Below, piece by piece: positions 8,984 through 18,547 of a DNA stretch of 64,000 nucleotides. The notes under the pieces are model-generated. The model was not told the DNA's origin. It was given only the letters and a program-made list of their open reading frames with translations, and made no database searches. A program made the position numbers and the translations under genes. Numbering within the stretch: position 1 is the first letter of the stretch; every line of letters begins with the position of its first letter. The stretch is from Polyangia bacterium (lineage in GTDB: Bacteria > Myxococcota_A > Polyangia > Fen-1088). The stretch spans positions 1 to 64,000 of the forward strand of contig DATATI010000055.1 in NCBI GenBank assembly GCA_036268875.1, in the 5' to 3' direction.

Positions 8984-10690
8984 CTACAAACGGAAGAATC
9001 CGCCTTCCTTGCGGCCCAGCAGCGCCCGCGCGCAGGCCACGGCGGCGATCAGGAACGCCATCGCCCACAGCCCCAGTGCCGCCGCCAGCGATCGCCCGTC
9101 ACCCAGCAGTTGGGACAATTCGTAAATCGCCTTGGTGACGGGGAACGTCGCCTGGCGCTGAGCGAGAATCAGCGAATCCGAAACCTCCAGCATCGACAGC
9201 GCGAAGGCGAACACGCCCCCCGCCAGAAGGTGCGGCGTCAGCAACGGTACCGTCACGCGCGCCAGTCGGCGCAGCGGCCCGGCGCCCAGGCTGGCCGCCG
9301 CCTCTTCCAGCGTCACGCTGATCTGGGTCAGGCCCGCCGCCGCCGAGCGCACCACGAACGGCAACCGCCGCACGGCATAAGCCATCACCAAGATCGCCGT
9401 GGGATCGACCAGCGGATTCAAGAACGACAACGGGCGACCGTCCCGCGTGACAGCCAGATAGCCGAAGGCCATCACCAACCCCGGGATGGCCAGCGGCAAC
9501 ATCGCCCCGGCGTCCAGTAGCACCGCCCAGCGCGACCGCGCGCGCACCACCAGAAAAGCGATCGCGCCCCCCAGCACCAGATCCAGCAGCGTCGACAGCG
9601 TCACGTAGCGCAGGCTGTTGCCGATCGACGGAATCACCATTTCGTGGCCGACCGCCGCGCGGAAATGCGCCAGGGTCAACCCGGCCGGCCACACAGTGCC
9701 GTACCAGTCGCGCGCCAGGGCCAGCAGCACCACCGCGACGTTGGGCAGCGCCGCTCCGCCGACCGCCGCGCCCAGGATCGCTGCCGCCAGCGCCTGGCCG
9801 GCCGGCGACAAACGCCGCGGTACTCGCTGCCGCGCGCCCTTGGCATTCACCACGCCGCGCGTGCGACCGATCAGCCAGCGCGTCGCCGCGTACAGGGCCA
9901 CCGTCGCCACCAGCAGCACCACCACCAGGGCGAACACCAGCGGGTTGCGCCCGATGTCTTTCAGGCCGGTGAAGATCTGCACCGAGGTCACACGCTGAAA
10001 ATCGCAGATCAGCGGCACGCCCAGCTCGGTCAGGCCGGCGATGAGCACGATGCTGGTGGCGGCGAAGACACTGGGCAAGATGGCCGGCAGCGTGACCTTG
10101 CGAAACAGGCGCAGGCCGCGGCAACCCAGCATCGCGGCGGCTTCTTCCATCTCGACGTTGACGTTGGCCAGCGCCGCCTGCACGTTCAGAAAAACGATCG
10201 GATAAAGGTGCAGCGCGGTCAGCGCCACCACCACGCCGAAACGCCCGCGGCGCAGCCAATCCACCGGGTGCGCGGCATCCAGCGCGCCCAGCTTGATCAA
10301 AAAAGCGTTCAGCGCGCCGGTCTGTCCCAGAATCTGCCGGATGCCCACCGCGCCCACGAACGGCGGCACCATCAGCGGCAACGGCACCAGCGCGCCCAGC
10401 CAGCGACGGCCGGGAAATTCCCAGCGTTCAATCAACACCGCCACGCCGATGCCAACAGAGCCGGCCAGCGCCGTGGCAAAGACCGCGACGCCGAGCGCAT
10501 TGACGAAGCCTTCGCGGTAGATGGGATTGCGAAACACGCTGCCGAGATAGGCCAGCGTGAAATGCCCGTTGGCGTCGACCACCGCGCCGCGCACGCTGTC
10601 GGACAGCGGCCAGAACAAAAACAGGAACAGCACAGCGGCGCACCCGATCAACATGGCGGCCACGCCGGGGCGGCGACGCGGGCGGTTCAT
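8984..10690 (-). CDS. ABC transporter permease, iron(III)-type, two fused halves
   Basis: 568 residues with about twelve hydrophobic segments and two copies of the cytoplasmic EAA loop: EEAAAMLGCRGLRLFRKVTLP in the first half and EEAAASLGAGPLRRLARVTVP in the second. This duplicated arrangement is the FbpB/ThiP class, where one polypeptide forms the whole membrane channel. The start overlaps the stop of the binding-protein gene by 4 nt. Last gene of a three-gene minus-strand operon (ATPase, binding protein, permease); substrate probably Fe3+ by family, though spermidine/putrescine or thiamine relatives exist. Confidence 0.87.
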   Translation of the reverse strand: MNRPRRRPGVAAMLIGCAAVLFLFLFWPLSDSVRGAVVDANGHFTLAYLGSVFRNPIYREGFVNALGVAVFATALAGSVGIGVAVLIERWEFPGRRWLGALVPLPLMVPPFVGAVGIRQILGQTGALNAFLIKLGALDAAHPVDWLRRGRFGVVVALTALHLYPIVFLNVQAALANVNVEMEEAAAMLGCRGLRLFRKVTLPAILPSVFAATSIVLIAGLTELGVPLICDFQRVTSVQIFTGLKDIGRNPLVFALVVVLLVATVALYAATRWLIGRTRGVVNAKGARQRVPRRLSPAGQALAAAILGAAVGGAALPNVAVVLLALARDWYGTVWPAGLTLAHFRAAVGHEMVIPSIGNSLRYVTLSTLLDLVLGGAIAFLVVRARSRWAVLLDAGAMLPLAIPGLVMAFGYLAVTRDGRPLSFLNPLVDPTAILVMAYAVRRLPFVVRSAAAGLTQISVTLEEAAASLGAGPLRRLARVTVPLLTPHLLAGGVFAFALSMLEVSDSLILAQRQATFPVTKAIYELSQLLGDGRSLAAALGLWAMAFLIAAVACARALLGRKEGGFFRL

Positions 10691-12237
10691 CGTCCGGCCT
10701 CGGCCAGCGCGATCACCTGGCGATACTGCTCGCGAAATTTTTCGACCAGGCGGCGCGACCAGTCTGCCTCGACCAGCGGATCGGCCGCGCGCAGCGCGGT
10801 CAACAGCGGACCTTTCGCCGTCGGGTAGTCGACCTCCGACACGTCGTCGTAAAGCGCGGTCGCCCGGGGCGGAAAATGCGCAGCGACGAGCGACCGGTAG
10901 GCGGCCTTCAGTTCATCCTCGGTGTCCACGCACATGGCGCGCACCACGAAGGCGATGGTACCGAACAACGGCCCGGTCGCCTCCTCGTGATATTCCAGGC
11001 GGCCGGCCGGAGCGTAGGGATTTTCGCCCAGCGGCGCCCGCCTTTCGGCGAAGGCGTCGCCGTACAGCGCCGGCAGGATGGGCAAGCGAGCGAGCGTGTA
11101 TCGTTGCGGACCACCGGGCACGCCGCGCCGGAAGGACCACAGCTTCTGTCCTTCATCCGACAGCACGAACGCCATGAACGCGACGGCCAATTCGCGGTGG
11201 GGCGCCCCGCGAAGCAGGCTGATCGGATCGGCGTCGATGACCGTCTCGCCGGGCGGGGCGACGTAGCCGACGCGATCCGAATAGCCGTCCTCGGCCAAGA
11301 ATTCACGCTGAAAGCGTCCGTAGTAATCGATGCAGGTCCCCATCGCCGCGTCACCGGCGGTGACGTCCAACGCCACCTTGACCGCCGAATCGGTGAAGTA
11401 GCGCGCGTTGCCGCCGATGCGCCTGATCAGCCGCAAACCGTTGGCCCAGCCGTCGACCACACCGGCGCGCTGCATTTCGCTCTGAATGATGATCTCGAAC
11501 GCCTTGGTGGCGGTTCCGCTCTTGCCGGGATCAGCCAGACCGATCTCACCGGCCAGGCGCGGATCGGCCAGCGCCCGCCACGACGTCGGCGTCGGCAGCC
11601 CCAGCCGGGCCAGCGAATCGTGGTTGAAACAAATCCCGAAGCTGGCCACGCACGATCCCACCCAGCGCCCTTGCCGATCCCACATCACCTGCCCGCCGAT
11701 CTGTTGCGGGATGCCGGCCGGGCCGAACAGCTCGGGGTGGGCGCTGACCAGGCCGGCGTCGACCAGTCGACCGGCGCGAGCGTGGCGGACGTGCTCGACG
11801 CTGCCGCCCCCGAAAAGCAAATCCAGGCCGCAGCCGACCTCGGACCGCAGGAACGCGTCGCGCGCGGCGGTCGCCTCTGCCAGGGGCGATGGGCTCGGCG
11901 ACATGAACGATGACGCCACCGTCGCCGACCAAGGCCGGCGGAGATCGTGGGTCCAGTAGCGCTGGAACGCAGCCGTGTATTCCGAACCAAGGAAGCGGGC
12001 CACCTCCGCCGTGCCCCCCGGCGTGCGCCAGTCGATCTCCACGCGCCGGCCCTGCGTCGCCATGAAGGCCCGGAAGGCGCGGCCAAACTCATAGCGAATG
12101 GCCTCGTTGTGCGGCGTGATGATCACCAGGCGCTCGGCGCCCGCGGCGGCGGCGCGCTCGACCACGCGCGGCCGAACGACGAACGGCAGCGCCACCACCG
12201 CCACCAGCGCGACGAAGGCCGGCAGTCCGCGGGTCAT
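10687..12237 (-). CDS. Extracellular solute-binding protein of iron-type ABC importer
   Basis: 516 residues. Hydrophobic N-terminal signal/anchor (LPAFVALVAVVALPFVV) without a clear lipobox, then a class II periplasmic binding fold: VIITPHNEAIRYEFGRAFRAF, GICFNHDSLARLGLPTPTSW, DPGKSGTATKAFEIIIQ and PISLLRGAPHRELAVAFMAFV are typical of FbpA/PotD-like proteins. Longer than usual FbpA (~340) by a C-terminal extension of roughly 130 residues (from about LGENPYAPAGRLEYHEE). Flanked by 4-nt overlaps on both sides, so clearly co-translated with its ATPase and permease. Confidence 0.83.
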   Translation of the reverse strand: MTRGLPAFVALVAVVALPFVVRPRVVERAAAAGAERLVIITPHNEAIRYEFGRAFRAFMATQGRRVEIDWRTPGGTAEVARFLGSEYTAAFQRYWTHDLRRPWSATVASSFMSPSPSPLAEATAARDAFLRSEVGCGLDLLFGGGSVEHVRHARAGRLVDAGLVSAHPELFGPAGIPQQIGGQVMWDRQGRWVGSCVASFGICFNHDSLARLGLPTPTSWRALADPRLAGEIGLADPGKSGTATKAFEIIIQSEMQRAGVVDGWANGLRLIRRIGGNARYFTDSAVKVALDVTAGDAAMGTCIDYYGRFQREFLAEDGYSDRVGYVAPPGETVIDADPISLLRGAPHRELAVAFMAFVLSDEGQKLWSFRRGVPGGPQRYTLARLPILPALYGDAFAERRAPLGENPYAPAGRLEYHEEATGPLFGTIAFVVRAMCVDTEDELKAAYRSLVAAHFPPRATALYDDVSEVDYPTAKGPLLTALRAADPLVEADWSRRLVEKFREQYRQVIALAEAGR

Positions 12238-13343
12238 CGCGCCCCGGCGAGCTCGGGCGGCGCTTCTTCGAACGGCAGCAGCACCACGTCGGCGGGCGAA
12301 AGGCGCGCGGCGACCTCTGCGCCGCTGCCGGCGCGCGAAAGGCCCGGGTTCAGCTCGAACACCGACAGCGGCTGCTCGCCCACCATCAACTGGTGCTCGG
12401 CGATCTCGCCCAGGTATGTGCTGCCGATGCAGCGTCCGCGCACCAGGTTGAACCCTTCGGCGCCGATCTCGTCGGTCACCAAGCGGAACGATTCGGGCCG
12501 CAACGACAGCCAGACCTTGTCGCCGACCGCGGGCTCGAACGTCTGGGCCCGCGCCGCGCGCAGCTCGCCCAGCGCGCAGTCCAGGCGAATCGCCTCGGGC
12601 TCGATCGACCGCACGTGGCCGGCGATCAAATTCGTCTCGCCGATGAACGACGCCACCGCGTGCGAGCGCGGCCGGCGGTACACGTCGGCGGGCGTGCCCA
12701 CCTGCAAAAGACGGCCTTCCTGCATCACCGCCACCCGATCGGCGACGGCCAGCGCTTCTTTCTGATCGTGCGTCACGTAGATCGTCGTCAAGCCGAACGA
12801 CTTGCAGATGCGGCGGATCTCCTCGCGCATCGATCGGCGCAGCTGGGCGTCCAGGCTGGCCAGCGGTTCGTCCAGCAGCAAGCAGCGCGGCCGCACCACC
12901 AGCGCGCGGGCGATGGCCACCCGCTGCTGCTCGCCGCCCGACAGCTCGTCGATGCGGCGGCGGCCGAAGCCGCGCATGTGGGTCGAATCCAGGGCGGCGT
13001 CGACGCGAGCGGCGATCTCACTCTTGGGGACGCGCTGCTCGCGCAAACCGAAGGCGACGTTCTCAGCCACCGACAGGTGCGGCCAGAGGGCGAAACTTTG
13101 GAACACCATCCCGGCGTTGCGGGCGTGGGGTGGCACGCGGGTGACGTCGTCGTCGCCGAAGTGAATGCTGCCTTCGGTCGGCGTGACAAAGCCGGCCACC
13201 GCGCGCAGCACCGTCGTCTTGCCGCAACCGCTCGGCCCCAAGAGCAGCATCAGTTCTTGCGGCGCCACGTCCAGGTCGACGCGCTGAACCGCGGTGGCGT
13301 CGCCGTAATGAACGCCAAGATTGCGAATGGCCACGCCGATCAT
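12234..13343 (-). CDS. ABC transporter ATP-binding protein (FbpC/PotA-like)
   Basis: Walker A GPSGCGKTT, Q-loop VFQSFALWPHL, signature LSGGEQQR, Walker B CLLLDEPLASLDAQLR and switch His in YVTHDQKEAL are all intact. The C-terminal TOBE-like region (LSLRPESFRLV) fits the iron/spermidine MalK-like group. First gene of the operon. The start is uncertain: the frame is open back to 13400 and there are ATGs at 13358, 13355 and 13343 with no good Shine-Dalgarno; 13343 (MIGVAIRNLGVHYGD) gives the usual N-terminus. Confidence 0.87.
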   Translation of the reverse strand: MIGVAIRNLGVHYGDATAVQRVDLDVAPQELMLLLGPSGCGKTTVLRAVAGFVTPTEGSIHFGDDDVTRVPPHARNAGMVFQSFALWPHLSVAENVAFGLREQRVPKSEIAARVDAALDSTHMRGFGRRRIDELSGGEQQRVAIARALVVRPRCLLLDEPLASLDAQLRRSMREEIRRICKSFGLTTIYVTHDQKEALAVADRVAVMQEGRLLQVGTPADVYRRPRSHAVASFIGETNLIAGHVRSIEPEAIRLDCALGELRAARAQTFEPAVGDKVWLSLRPESFRLVTDEIGAEGFNLVRGRCIGSTYLGEIAEHQLMVGEQPLSVFELNPGLSRAGSGAEVAARLSPADVVLLPFEEAPPELAGAR

Positions 13344-13532
13344 GCGGGACGCCATCATAGGCGCCCGCGCCGGCGCAGCAAGGGCGGCGGATCGTTGCAT
13401 TTAAGGCCAATTCGTGTGAAATCAAACCGTCGGCCCGGGAGCAAGGAACGCCGCGAGAGAGACTTCTCGCAGCGCGCGAGGCGGGTGAGTGGAGCGATTG
13501 CTGGCCGTCCCACCGTTGCGACGAGGTTCGCC

Positions 13533-14789
13533 ATGCTGAAGTCCAAGATCGTGCCGAGCAAATGGATCGTTCTTTCGTCCGCGCTGTGCATCAGCCTGGG
13601 CGCGTGCAGCAGCGCCAGCGGACCGGGCGCCGGCGCTGGTAACGACGCGGCGGCCAGCGGCAGCGGCGGCAGCACTGCTGGCGGTTCGGGCGGCACCCCC
13701 GGTGCGGGATCAGGCGGTTCAGGCGGAGCCGGCAGCGGTTCAGGTGGCAGCGTCGGCAATGGTTCGGGCGGCGCCAGCGCCACCGGCGGCAGCTCGGGTT
13801 CGGGCGGCGGCGCCACCGACGGCAGCGCGAACACCGAGGCCGGCAACGACGCGACCACGGTCCCGGTCGGCACCAAGGGCGTGCAAGCGGATCCGGGCAC
13901 CGACGGCGACGGCACCATCCCGCAACCGCCGCCCTACCCGCCCGCGCCCGAGACCGTCGCCCGCAACCCGGGCGTGCCCGTCGGCAAGGTGATGCCGTAT
14001 CAAATTTACGCCAGCAAGAGCGTGTACCCGGGGATGAAGTTCAATTACACGGTCTACGTGCCGGCGCAGTACCAGAAAGGCAAGCCGGCGGCGTTCATGG
14101 TCTTCCTGGACGGCCAGCACTTCGCCGGCCCCGGTACGCCCACGGCGTCCGAGGACTATCACTGGAACGCGCCCATCCTCTACGACAACCTGATCGCCGC
14201 CGGCCAGCTGCCGGTCACCATCGTCGCGTTTCAGGATCCCGGCACCAACACCGGCGTCTACCGCCGCGGCGACAACTTTCATCCCGACGCGGAAGAACGC
14301 AGCATGGAGTACGACCAGCCGAACGACGGCTACGCGCGCTTCCTGATCAACGAGTTCATCCCCGACGCCATCACCCCGAACTGGGACATCGTCGACGATC
14401 CCGACGGCTGGGGCATCGGCGGGCACAGCTCGGGCGGCATCGCGGCGATCGAAGCGTGCTGGTTCCGGCCCGACAAGTTCCGCAAGGCGCACTCGTCCAG
14501 CGCCAGCTACCCGAATACCAGCAACTTCCCCGGCGAGCCGACCTTCCCGTCGGTATTCAACACCGTCAAGCCCCCCAAACCGATCCGCATCACCATGCTG
14601 AGCGGCACCATGGACGATCCCGGTTGGTTCGCCGCCAACAACAACGCGGCGATGGTCCTGAAGACGAACGGCTACCACTACCGCTATCGCCCCGGCATGG
14701 ACAACCACACCCCGCCGCTGGCCGCGATCAACGAATTCGCCGATGCCATGCGCTGGCTGTGGCGCGGGTACACGCTGCCCTGGTACTAG
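13533..14789 (+). CDS. Esterase-fold (CE1-like alpha/beta hydrolase) lipoprotein
   Basis: 418 residues. Signal peptide with lipobox SLGAC (C25), then ~100 residues of Gly/Ser/Ala/Thr linker, then an enterochelin-esterase/feruloyl-esterase type domain. VYVPAQYQKGKPAAFMVFLD is the first strand region, GIGGHSSGGIAAIEA holds the G-x-S-x-G nucleophile (S299), and DNHTPPLAAINEF near the C-terminus supplies the likely catalytic His. The family cleaves feruloyl or acetyl esters on polysaccharides, or siderophore esters. The ATG at 13533 is used since homology and signal peptide begin there, though the frame is open far upstream. Same surface-lipoprotein design as the genes at 2449 and 40482. Confidence 0.83.
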   Translation: MLKSKIVPSKWIVLSSALCISLGACSSASGPGAGAGNDAAASGSGGSTAGGSGGTPGAGSGGSGGAGSGSGGSVGNGSGGASATGGSSGSGGGATDGSANTEAGNDATTVPVGTKGVQADPGTDGDGTIPQPPPYPPAPETVARNPGVPVGKVMPYQIYASKSVYPGMKFNYTVYVPAQYQKGKPAAFMVFLDGQHFAGPGTPTASEDYHWNAPILYDNLIAAGQLPVTIVAFQDPGTNTGVYRRGDNFHPDAEERSMEYDQPNDGYARFLINEFIPDAITPNWDIVDDPDGWGIGGHSSGGIAAIEACWFRPDKFRKAHSSSASYPNTSNFPGEPTFPSVFNTVKPPKPIRITMLSGTMDDPGWFAANNNAAMVLKTNGYHYRYRPGMDNHTPPLAAINEFADAMRWLWRGYTLPWY

Positions 14790-14901
14790 CGCTCGCGTTG
14801 CCAGCGCGCGCTCCCGAGGCGCAGGACGAAACGATAGGTGGGTGCGCCCCCGTCGAATAGCGATTCAACGAGCTGGCACGGGCCTCGCACCTTCGCGCCG
14901 C

Positions 14902-16275
14902 ATGGAACTCGTCTTCGATCGCGGCACGCTTCTGCTCAAGGACGTTCCCGCCGGCGCGGAGGGAGCTGATCTGCCTGGGGTTCTCTGGGACAGCCGCGTC
15001 GGTGCCCATCGGGCACCCGCGCGCCTCGCGTACCCGCTGGCGGCGGCCCTTCGAAGGCGGGGCATCGTTTTGTCGAATGCACCCTGTCCGGGACTGGGAC
15101 CACCGTCCGGATTTCGTGCGGTTGAACTGCGTCAGTACCAGGAAGCCAGTCTTGCGGCGTGGCGCCGGGCGGGACGGCGCGGGGTGGTGGTGTTGCCCAC
15201 GGGCGCCGGAAAGACCCACGTCGCGCTGGCGGCGATGGCGGGCACCCGCACCTCATGCCTCTGCTTGGTGCCCACCTGTGCTCTGTTGCAACAATGGACG
15301 AACGCGATCGGGCGCGTGTACGACGGCCCCGTTGGCCGGTTCGGCGACGGGCAGCGGGTGCTCGCTCCCGTGACCGTGGCGACCTTTGCCAGCGCCTACC
15401 GCCACATGCCTGTGCTGGGCGATCGCTTCGGGCTGCTGGTGGTCGACGAAGCCCATCATTTCGGCCACGGTGTCTTCGACGAAGCGCTGGAGATGGCGAT
15501 CGCGCCGTTGCGGCTGGGATTGACGGCGACGCCGATGGCGCCAGGGCCGGCCGCAACGAAGCTGGACACCCTGCTCGGGCCGACGGTTTTCGAGTTGTGT
15601 CTCCCCGATCTGACAGGAGAGTTCCTGGCGCCGCTGCAGCAAATTACCTGGCGCTTGCCGCTCGATCCGGGCGAGCGGCAGGAGTACGACGCCTTGGTGG
15701 CCGTGTACCGGCGGGCGCTGCACGCGTTTTACGGCAACCATCTGGGCGGGCGCTGGGATGACTTTGTTCGCCACGCTTCCCGCACCGACGAAGGACGTCG
15801 GGGAATCGCAGCGTGGCGTCGGGCGGCTCGGTTGCTGGCGTTCACGCACGGCAAAAGAGACGCGCTGGCGCTGCTGCTGGCGCGGCACCGACGGCAGCGC
15901 ACGCTGGTCTTCGTGGCCCACAACGAGACAGCCTATGCGATCGCCCGAGAGAACTTGATCATGCCGCTCACGTGCGACATCGGACGAGCCGAACGCGAGC
16001 AGGTTCTTGCCCGCTTTCGCGCGGGCACGCTACGGGCCCTGGTGTCGGCCCAGGTCCTGAATGAAGGACTGGACGTTCCCGACGCCGACGTCGGGATCAT
16101 CGTGGCGGGCCGCATGGGCGAACGCGAGCATGTCCAGCGAGTGGGGCGCTTGCTTCGCCCGGCGCCGGACAAGCAGGCGGTGGTTTACGAGCTGGTGGTC
16201 GCACAATCAAGTGAGGTCCGGCAAGCGGAGAGGAGGGGAGCCCGACTTGCTGTCCGAGGCCGATCTGCCGCTTAG
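14902..16275 (+). CDS. XPB/Rad25-like superfamily 2 DNA helicase
   Basis: 457 residues. ELRQYQEASLAAW is the Q-motif-like start of an SF2 core. Walker A is VVVLPTGAGKTHVALAA (~97-110), motif Ia LVPTCALLQQW, DEAH box LLVVDEAHHFGHG (182-185), motif III LTATP, motif V/VI region VLNEGLDVPDADVGIIVAG and HVQRVGRLLRP. Size and motif spacing fit bacterial/archaeal XPB, a 3'-5' DNA-unwinding translocase in nucleotide excision repair. The next gene is the XPB partner nuclease Bax1, overlapping by 29 nt, which strongly supports this assignment over a generic restriction-type helicase. Confidence 0.85.
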   Translation: MELVFDRGTLLLKDVPAGAEGADLPGVLWDSRVGAHRAPARLAYPLAAALRRRGIVLSNAPCPGLGPPSGFRAVELRQYQEASLAAWRRAGRRGVVVLPTGAGKTHVALAAMAGTRTSCLCLVPTCALLQQWTNAIGRVYDGPVGRFGDGQRVLAPVTVATFASAYRHMPVLGDRFGLLVVDEAHHFGHGVFDEALEMAIAPLRLGLTATPMAPGPAATKLDTLLGPTVFELCLPDLTGEFLAPLQQITWRLPLDPGERQEYDALVAVYRRALHAFYGNHLGGRWDDFVRHASRTDEGRRGIAAWRRAARLLAFTHGKRDALALLLARHRRQRTLVFVAHNETAYAIARENLIMPLTCDIGRAEREQVLARFRAGTLRALVSAQVLNEGLDVPDADVGIIVAGRMGEREHVQRVGRLLRPAPDKQAVVYELVVAQSSEVRQAERRGARLAVRGRSAA

Positions 16276-17434
16276 GATTGTCGAGCGGGGCGCCTACTTC
16301 GACTTCCTGGGACCGCAGGACGAACCCTGGCTGCGTGTGCTCCTGGCGGAGATGGTGCGCTTCGAAGGCCGGCGGCGCCGAGAAATGGCCGAGCGCTTGG
16401 CGGAACCGTTGCCGTGCGAGGCTCCCTACTTCAAGCGCCGGGCGGCGACCCGGGTGCTCCTTCGTCTGTGGCGGCGCGAACGCGTGGCCCTGGTGCCTCC
16501 CGCGCAGGCGCGAGCGCGGCTCTTTGACGCAGCGGCGGCGGCCGCCGACTTCGACGGGGAGGCGATCCGGGCAGCGGTGGCGACGGACTTCGGCGTCGGA
16601 GAGCCGGCCCTGGCCGAATCGCTGTTCGCCGACTTACCGGGCGAGCGGGTGGTGCGGGCGCCGGAACCTTTCCCTTCGGTGGCGGAGATCGCCTTGCGCA
16701 CCAATCTGGCCGTGGTGCAGTCAGCGCTGATGCGGTCATCGACGATCGAGCTGCACGTCGAGGGCGGGGTCCGCCCGATCGTCCGCCTGGCGAAGTTCCG
16801 GGGACTTTTGTGCAGCGTGGTTGAACGCGCGGTCGACGGCGCTGCGCGCGGCGAGCCGGTCATCCAGATCTCGGGACCCTTCTCGATCTTTCAACACACG
16901 CTGCTCTACGGCCGTGCGCTGGCCGAGATCATCCCGCACCTGGCTTGGTGCGCCCATTTTCGGCTGCGAGCGGCTTGTGCGTTGCGAGGCCGGATTTGCA
17001 GCGTGGGCGTTGAAAGCGGCGATCCGATCTTCCCGGCGGCGGCGCCCGCGGCCTTCGACAGTCGACTGGAGGAGTGGTTTGCCCGGGATATCCAGAAGCT
17101 GGCGCCCGACTGGGATCTGATCCGGGAGCCGGAGGCCATCCGTGCGGGAACCACCCTGGTGTTTCCGGACTTCATGCTCCGCCATCGAATCCATCCCCAA
17201 CGTCGGGTGCTCATCGAGATCGCCGGCTTTTGGACGCCCGAATACCTGCGAGGAAAGATCGACAGACTTCGCCAGGCAGATCTCCCGACGTTCATTCTGT
17301 GCATCGACGATCAGCGGGCCTGCGGGCAGGCCGAACTTCCGCTGGACCTGGCTGCATCCATCGTGCGCTTCCGCAGGCGGGTCGATGCCAAGCAGGTCAT
17401 GCGCGCCGTCGAGCGTCTGGTCGGTGGTATATGA
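16247..17434 (+). CDS. DUF790 / Bax1-like nuclease, XPB partner
   Basis: About 395 residues. The C-terminal PD-(D/E)xK-like nuclease region is recognisable: VFPDFMLRHRIHPQRRVLIEIAGF and WTPEYLRGKIDRLRQADLP, matching the family pattern D-F...-E-I-x-G-F-W-T-x-x-Y-L-x-x-K. In archaea Bax1 binds XPB and cuts the DNA bubble 5' of lesions. A TTG start at 16247 gives MLSEADL, the normal DUF790 beginning, and AGGAGG lies at 16231-16236. The frame is open to 16061, and GTG 16211 is the alternative. The 29-nt overlap with the helicase implies coupled translation. Confidence 0.82.
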   Translation: MLSEADLPLRIVERGAYFDFLGPQDEPWLRVLLAEMVRFEGRRRREMAERLAEPLPCEAPYFKRRAATRVLLRLWRRERVALVPPAQARARLFDAAAAAADFDGEAIRAAVATDFGVGEPALAESLFADLPGERVVRAPEPFPSVAEIALRTNLAVVQSALMRSSTIELHVEGGVRPIVRLAKFRGLLCSVVERAVDGAARGEPVIQISGPFSIFQHTLLYGRALAEIIPHLAWCAHFRLRAACALRGRICSVGVESGDPIFPAAAPAAFDSRLEEWFARDIQKLAPDWDLIREPEAIRAGTTLVFPDFMLRHRIHPQRRVLIEIAGFWTPEYLRGKIDRLRQADLPTFILCIDDQRACGQAELPLDLAASIVRFRRRVDAKQVMRAVERLVGGI

Positions 17435-17510
17435 GCGCGATCAGCGCGACCTGGATTGCGATGTCACATTGGAAGTGATCCCGCATGAAAGGCGAACGCG
17501 GCGCGGAAAC

Positions 17511-18443
17511 CTACCGCTCTTTTTCCTTTGGCGAGCGCTTGCCCGCTTCGGTGCCCTTGAACGTCTTCAGGCGATCCTCGGCGTCCTGACGGGCGGGATC
17601 GCTGTGGGGCGCCGTCTCGAGATACTTCTCGAACGCTTCCTTGGCTTTTTCGTCCTGCTTGTTCTGAGAGTACAGAATTCCCAGGTCGTAGTAAGCGCTG
17701 GATAGCTTCGGGTTGTAGCTGATCGCGCGCTTGTATTCGTCGATGGCGGCGGCGGTCTCGCGCTGGCGGCGAAAGACCACGGCCAGGTCGAAGTGCAGAT
17801 CGGGATCGTCGGGCTTGAGCGAGAGCGCCCGCCGCAAGGCGAAGATGGCGCCGTCCTTGTCGTCGGCCTTTGACTTCGCCACCCCCAGGTTGGTCCAGGC
17901 CTGGGCGTCGTTGGGGTGAATCTCGGTGGCTTTCTGCAGCTCGGCGATGGCCCTGGGCAGATCGCCCTTGGCTTTGTAAGCGAATCCCAGCGAGACGCGC
18001 GCCTCGTAGTCGTCGGGCTGCAGCTGCACCGCCGTCTCCAGCTCGCGGATGCCTTCGTCCAGGCGTTGCAAACGCACCCACGCCGCGCCCAGGTTGGCGT
18101 GCGACGTAGAATCCTTTGGTTGCAGCTTCACGGTGATCGCAAATTCGTCGGCCGCTTTTTGATAGTTGCCCTGGGCGCGCCACAGGTTTCCCAGGGTCAA
18201 ATGCGCCGACGCATAGTCGGACCGCAATGAGATGGCCTTCTCGCACTCGCCGATCGCCTCCACCAGCTTCCCCTCGCGTTTGAGCTGCAGCGCCAGGTTG
18301 TAATGGGTGGCCGCTTCGTCAGCGCGGGCCGTTCGCGGCGCGGCAAGCAGAAGAATCGGCAGCAACGCCGCAGACGCCAGGATTACCCGAGCGCCCGTGG
18401 TCGCCGCGGTCTTACCAACCAGCCTGGCCGTGCTCTGTGGCAT
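17511..18443 (-). CDS. Secreted TPR-repeat protein
   Basis: 310 residues: signal peptide ending near TARADEA, then seven to eight tetratricopeptide repeats of 34 residues (for example DYASAHLTLGNLWRAQGNYQ and DYEARVSLGFAYKAKGDLPR). Helical repeats make a protein-binding scaffold, here likely periplasmic. The basic, charged tail (GKRSPKEKER) follows the last repeat. The start at 18443 has AGGAGG 5 nt upstream. Divergent to the FTR1 gene across a ~100-nt gap; no partner can be named. Confidence 0.82.
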   Translation of the reverse strand: MPQSTARLVGKTAATTGARVILASAALLPILLLAAPRTARADEAATHYNLALQLKREGKLVEAIGECEKAISLRSDYASAHLTLGNLWRAQGNYQKAADEFAITVKLQPKDSTSHANLGAAWVRLQRLDEGIRELETAVQLQPDDYEARVSLGFAYKAKGDLPRAIAELQKATEIHPNDAQAWTNLGVAKSKADDKDGAIFALRRALSLKPDDPDLHFDLAVVFRRQRETAAAIDEYKRAISYNPKLSSAYYDLGILYSQNKQDEKAKEAFEKYLETAPHSDPARQDAEDRLKTFKGTEAGKRSPKEKER

Positions 18444-18547
18444 CGAATCCTCCTGCAAGACGTTACCACCGCCGTCAACATTCAGCGCAGGCGCACACCT
18501 TGGAGCGTGTCGCAGACTGTGCCCCGGGGTAATATTGCGGCAGTTCG

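Noticed and set aside
16061-16246. Longer N-terminus for the Bax1-like protein
   Set aside because: The extension is Trp/Ser/Arg-rich shadow of the helicase C-terminus; the family begins with ML..DL at 16247.
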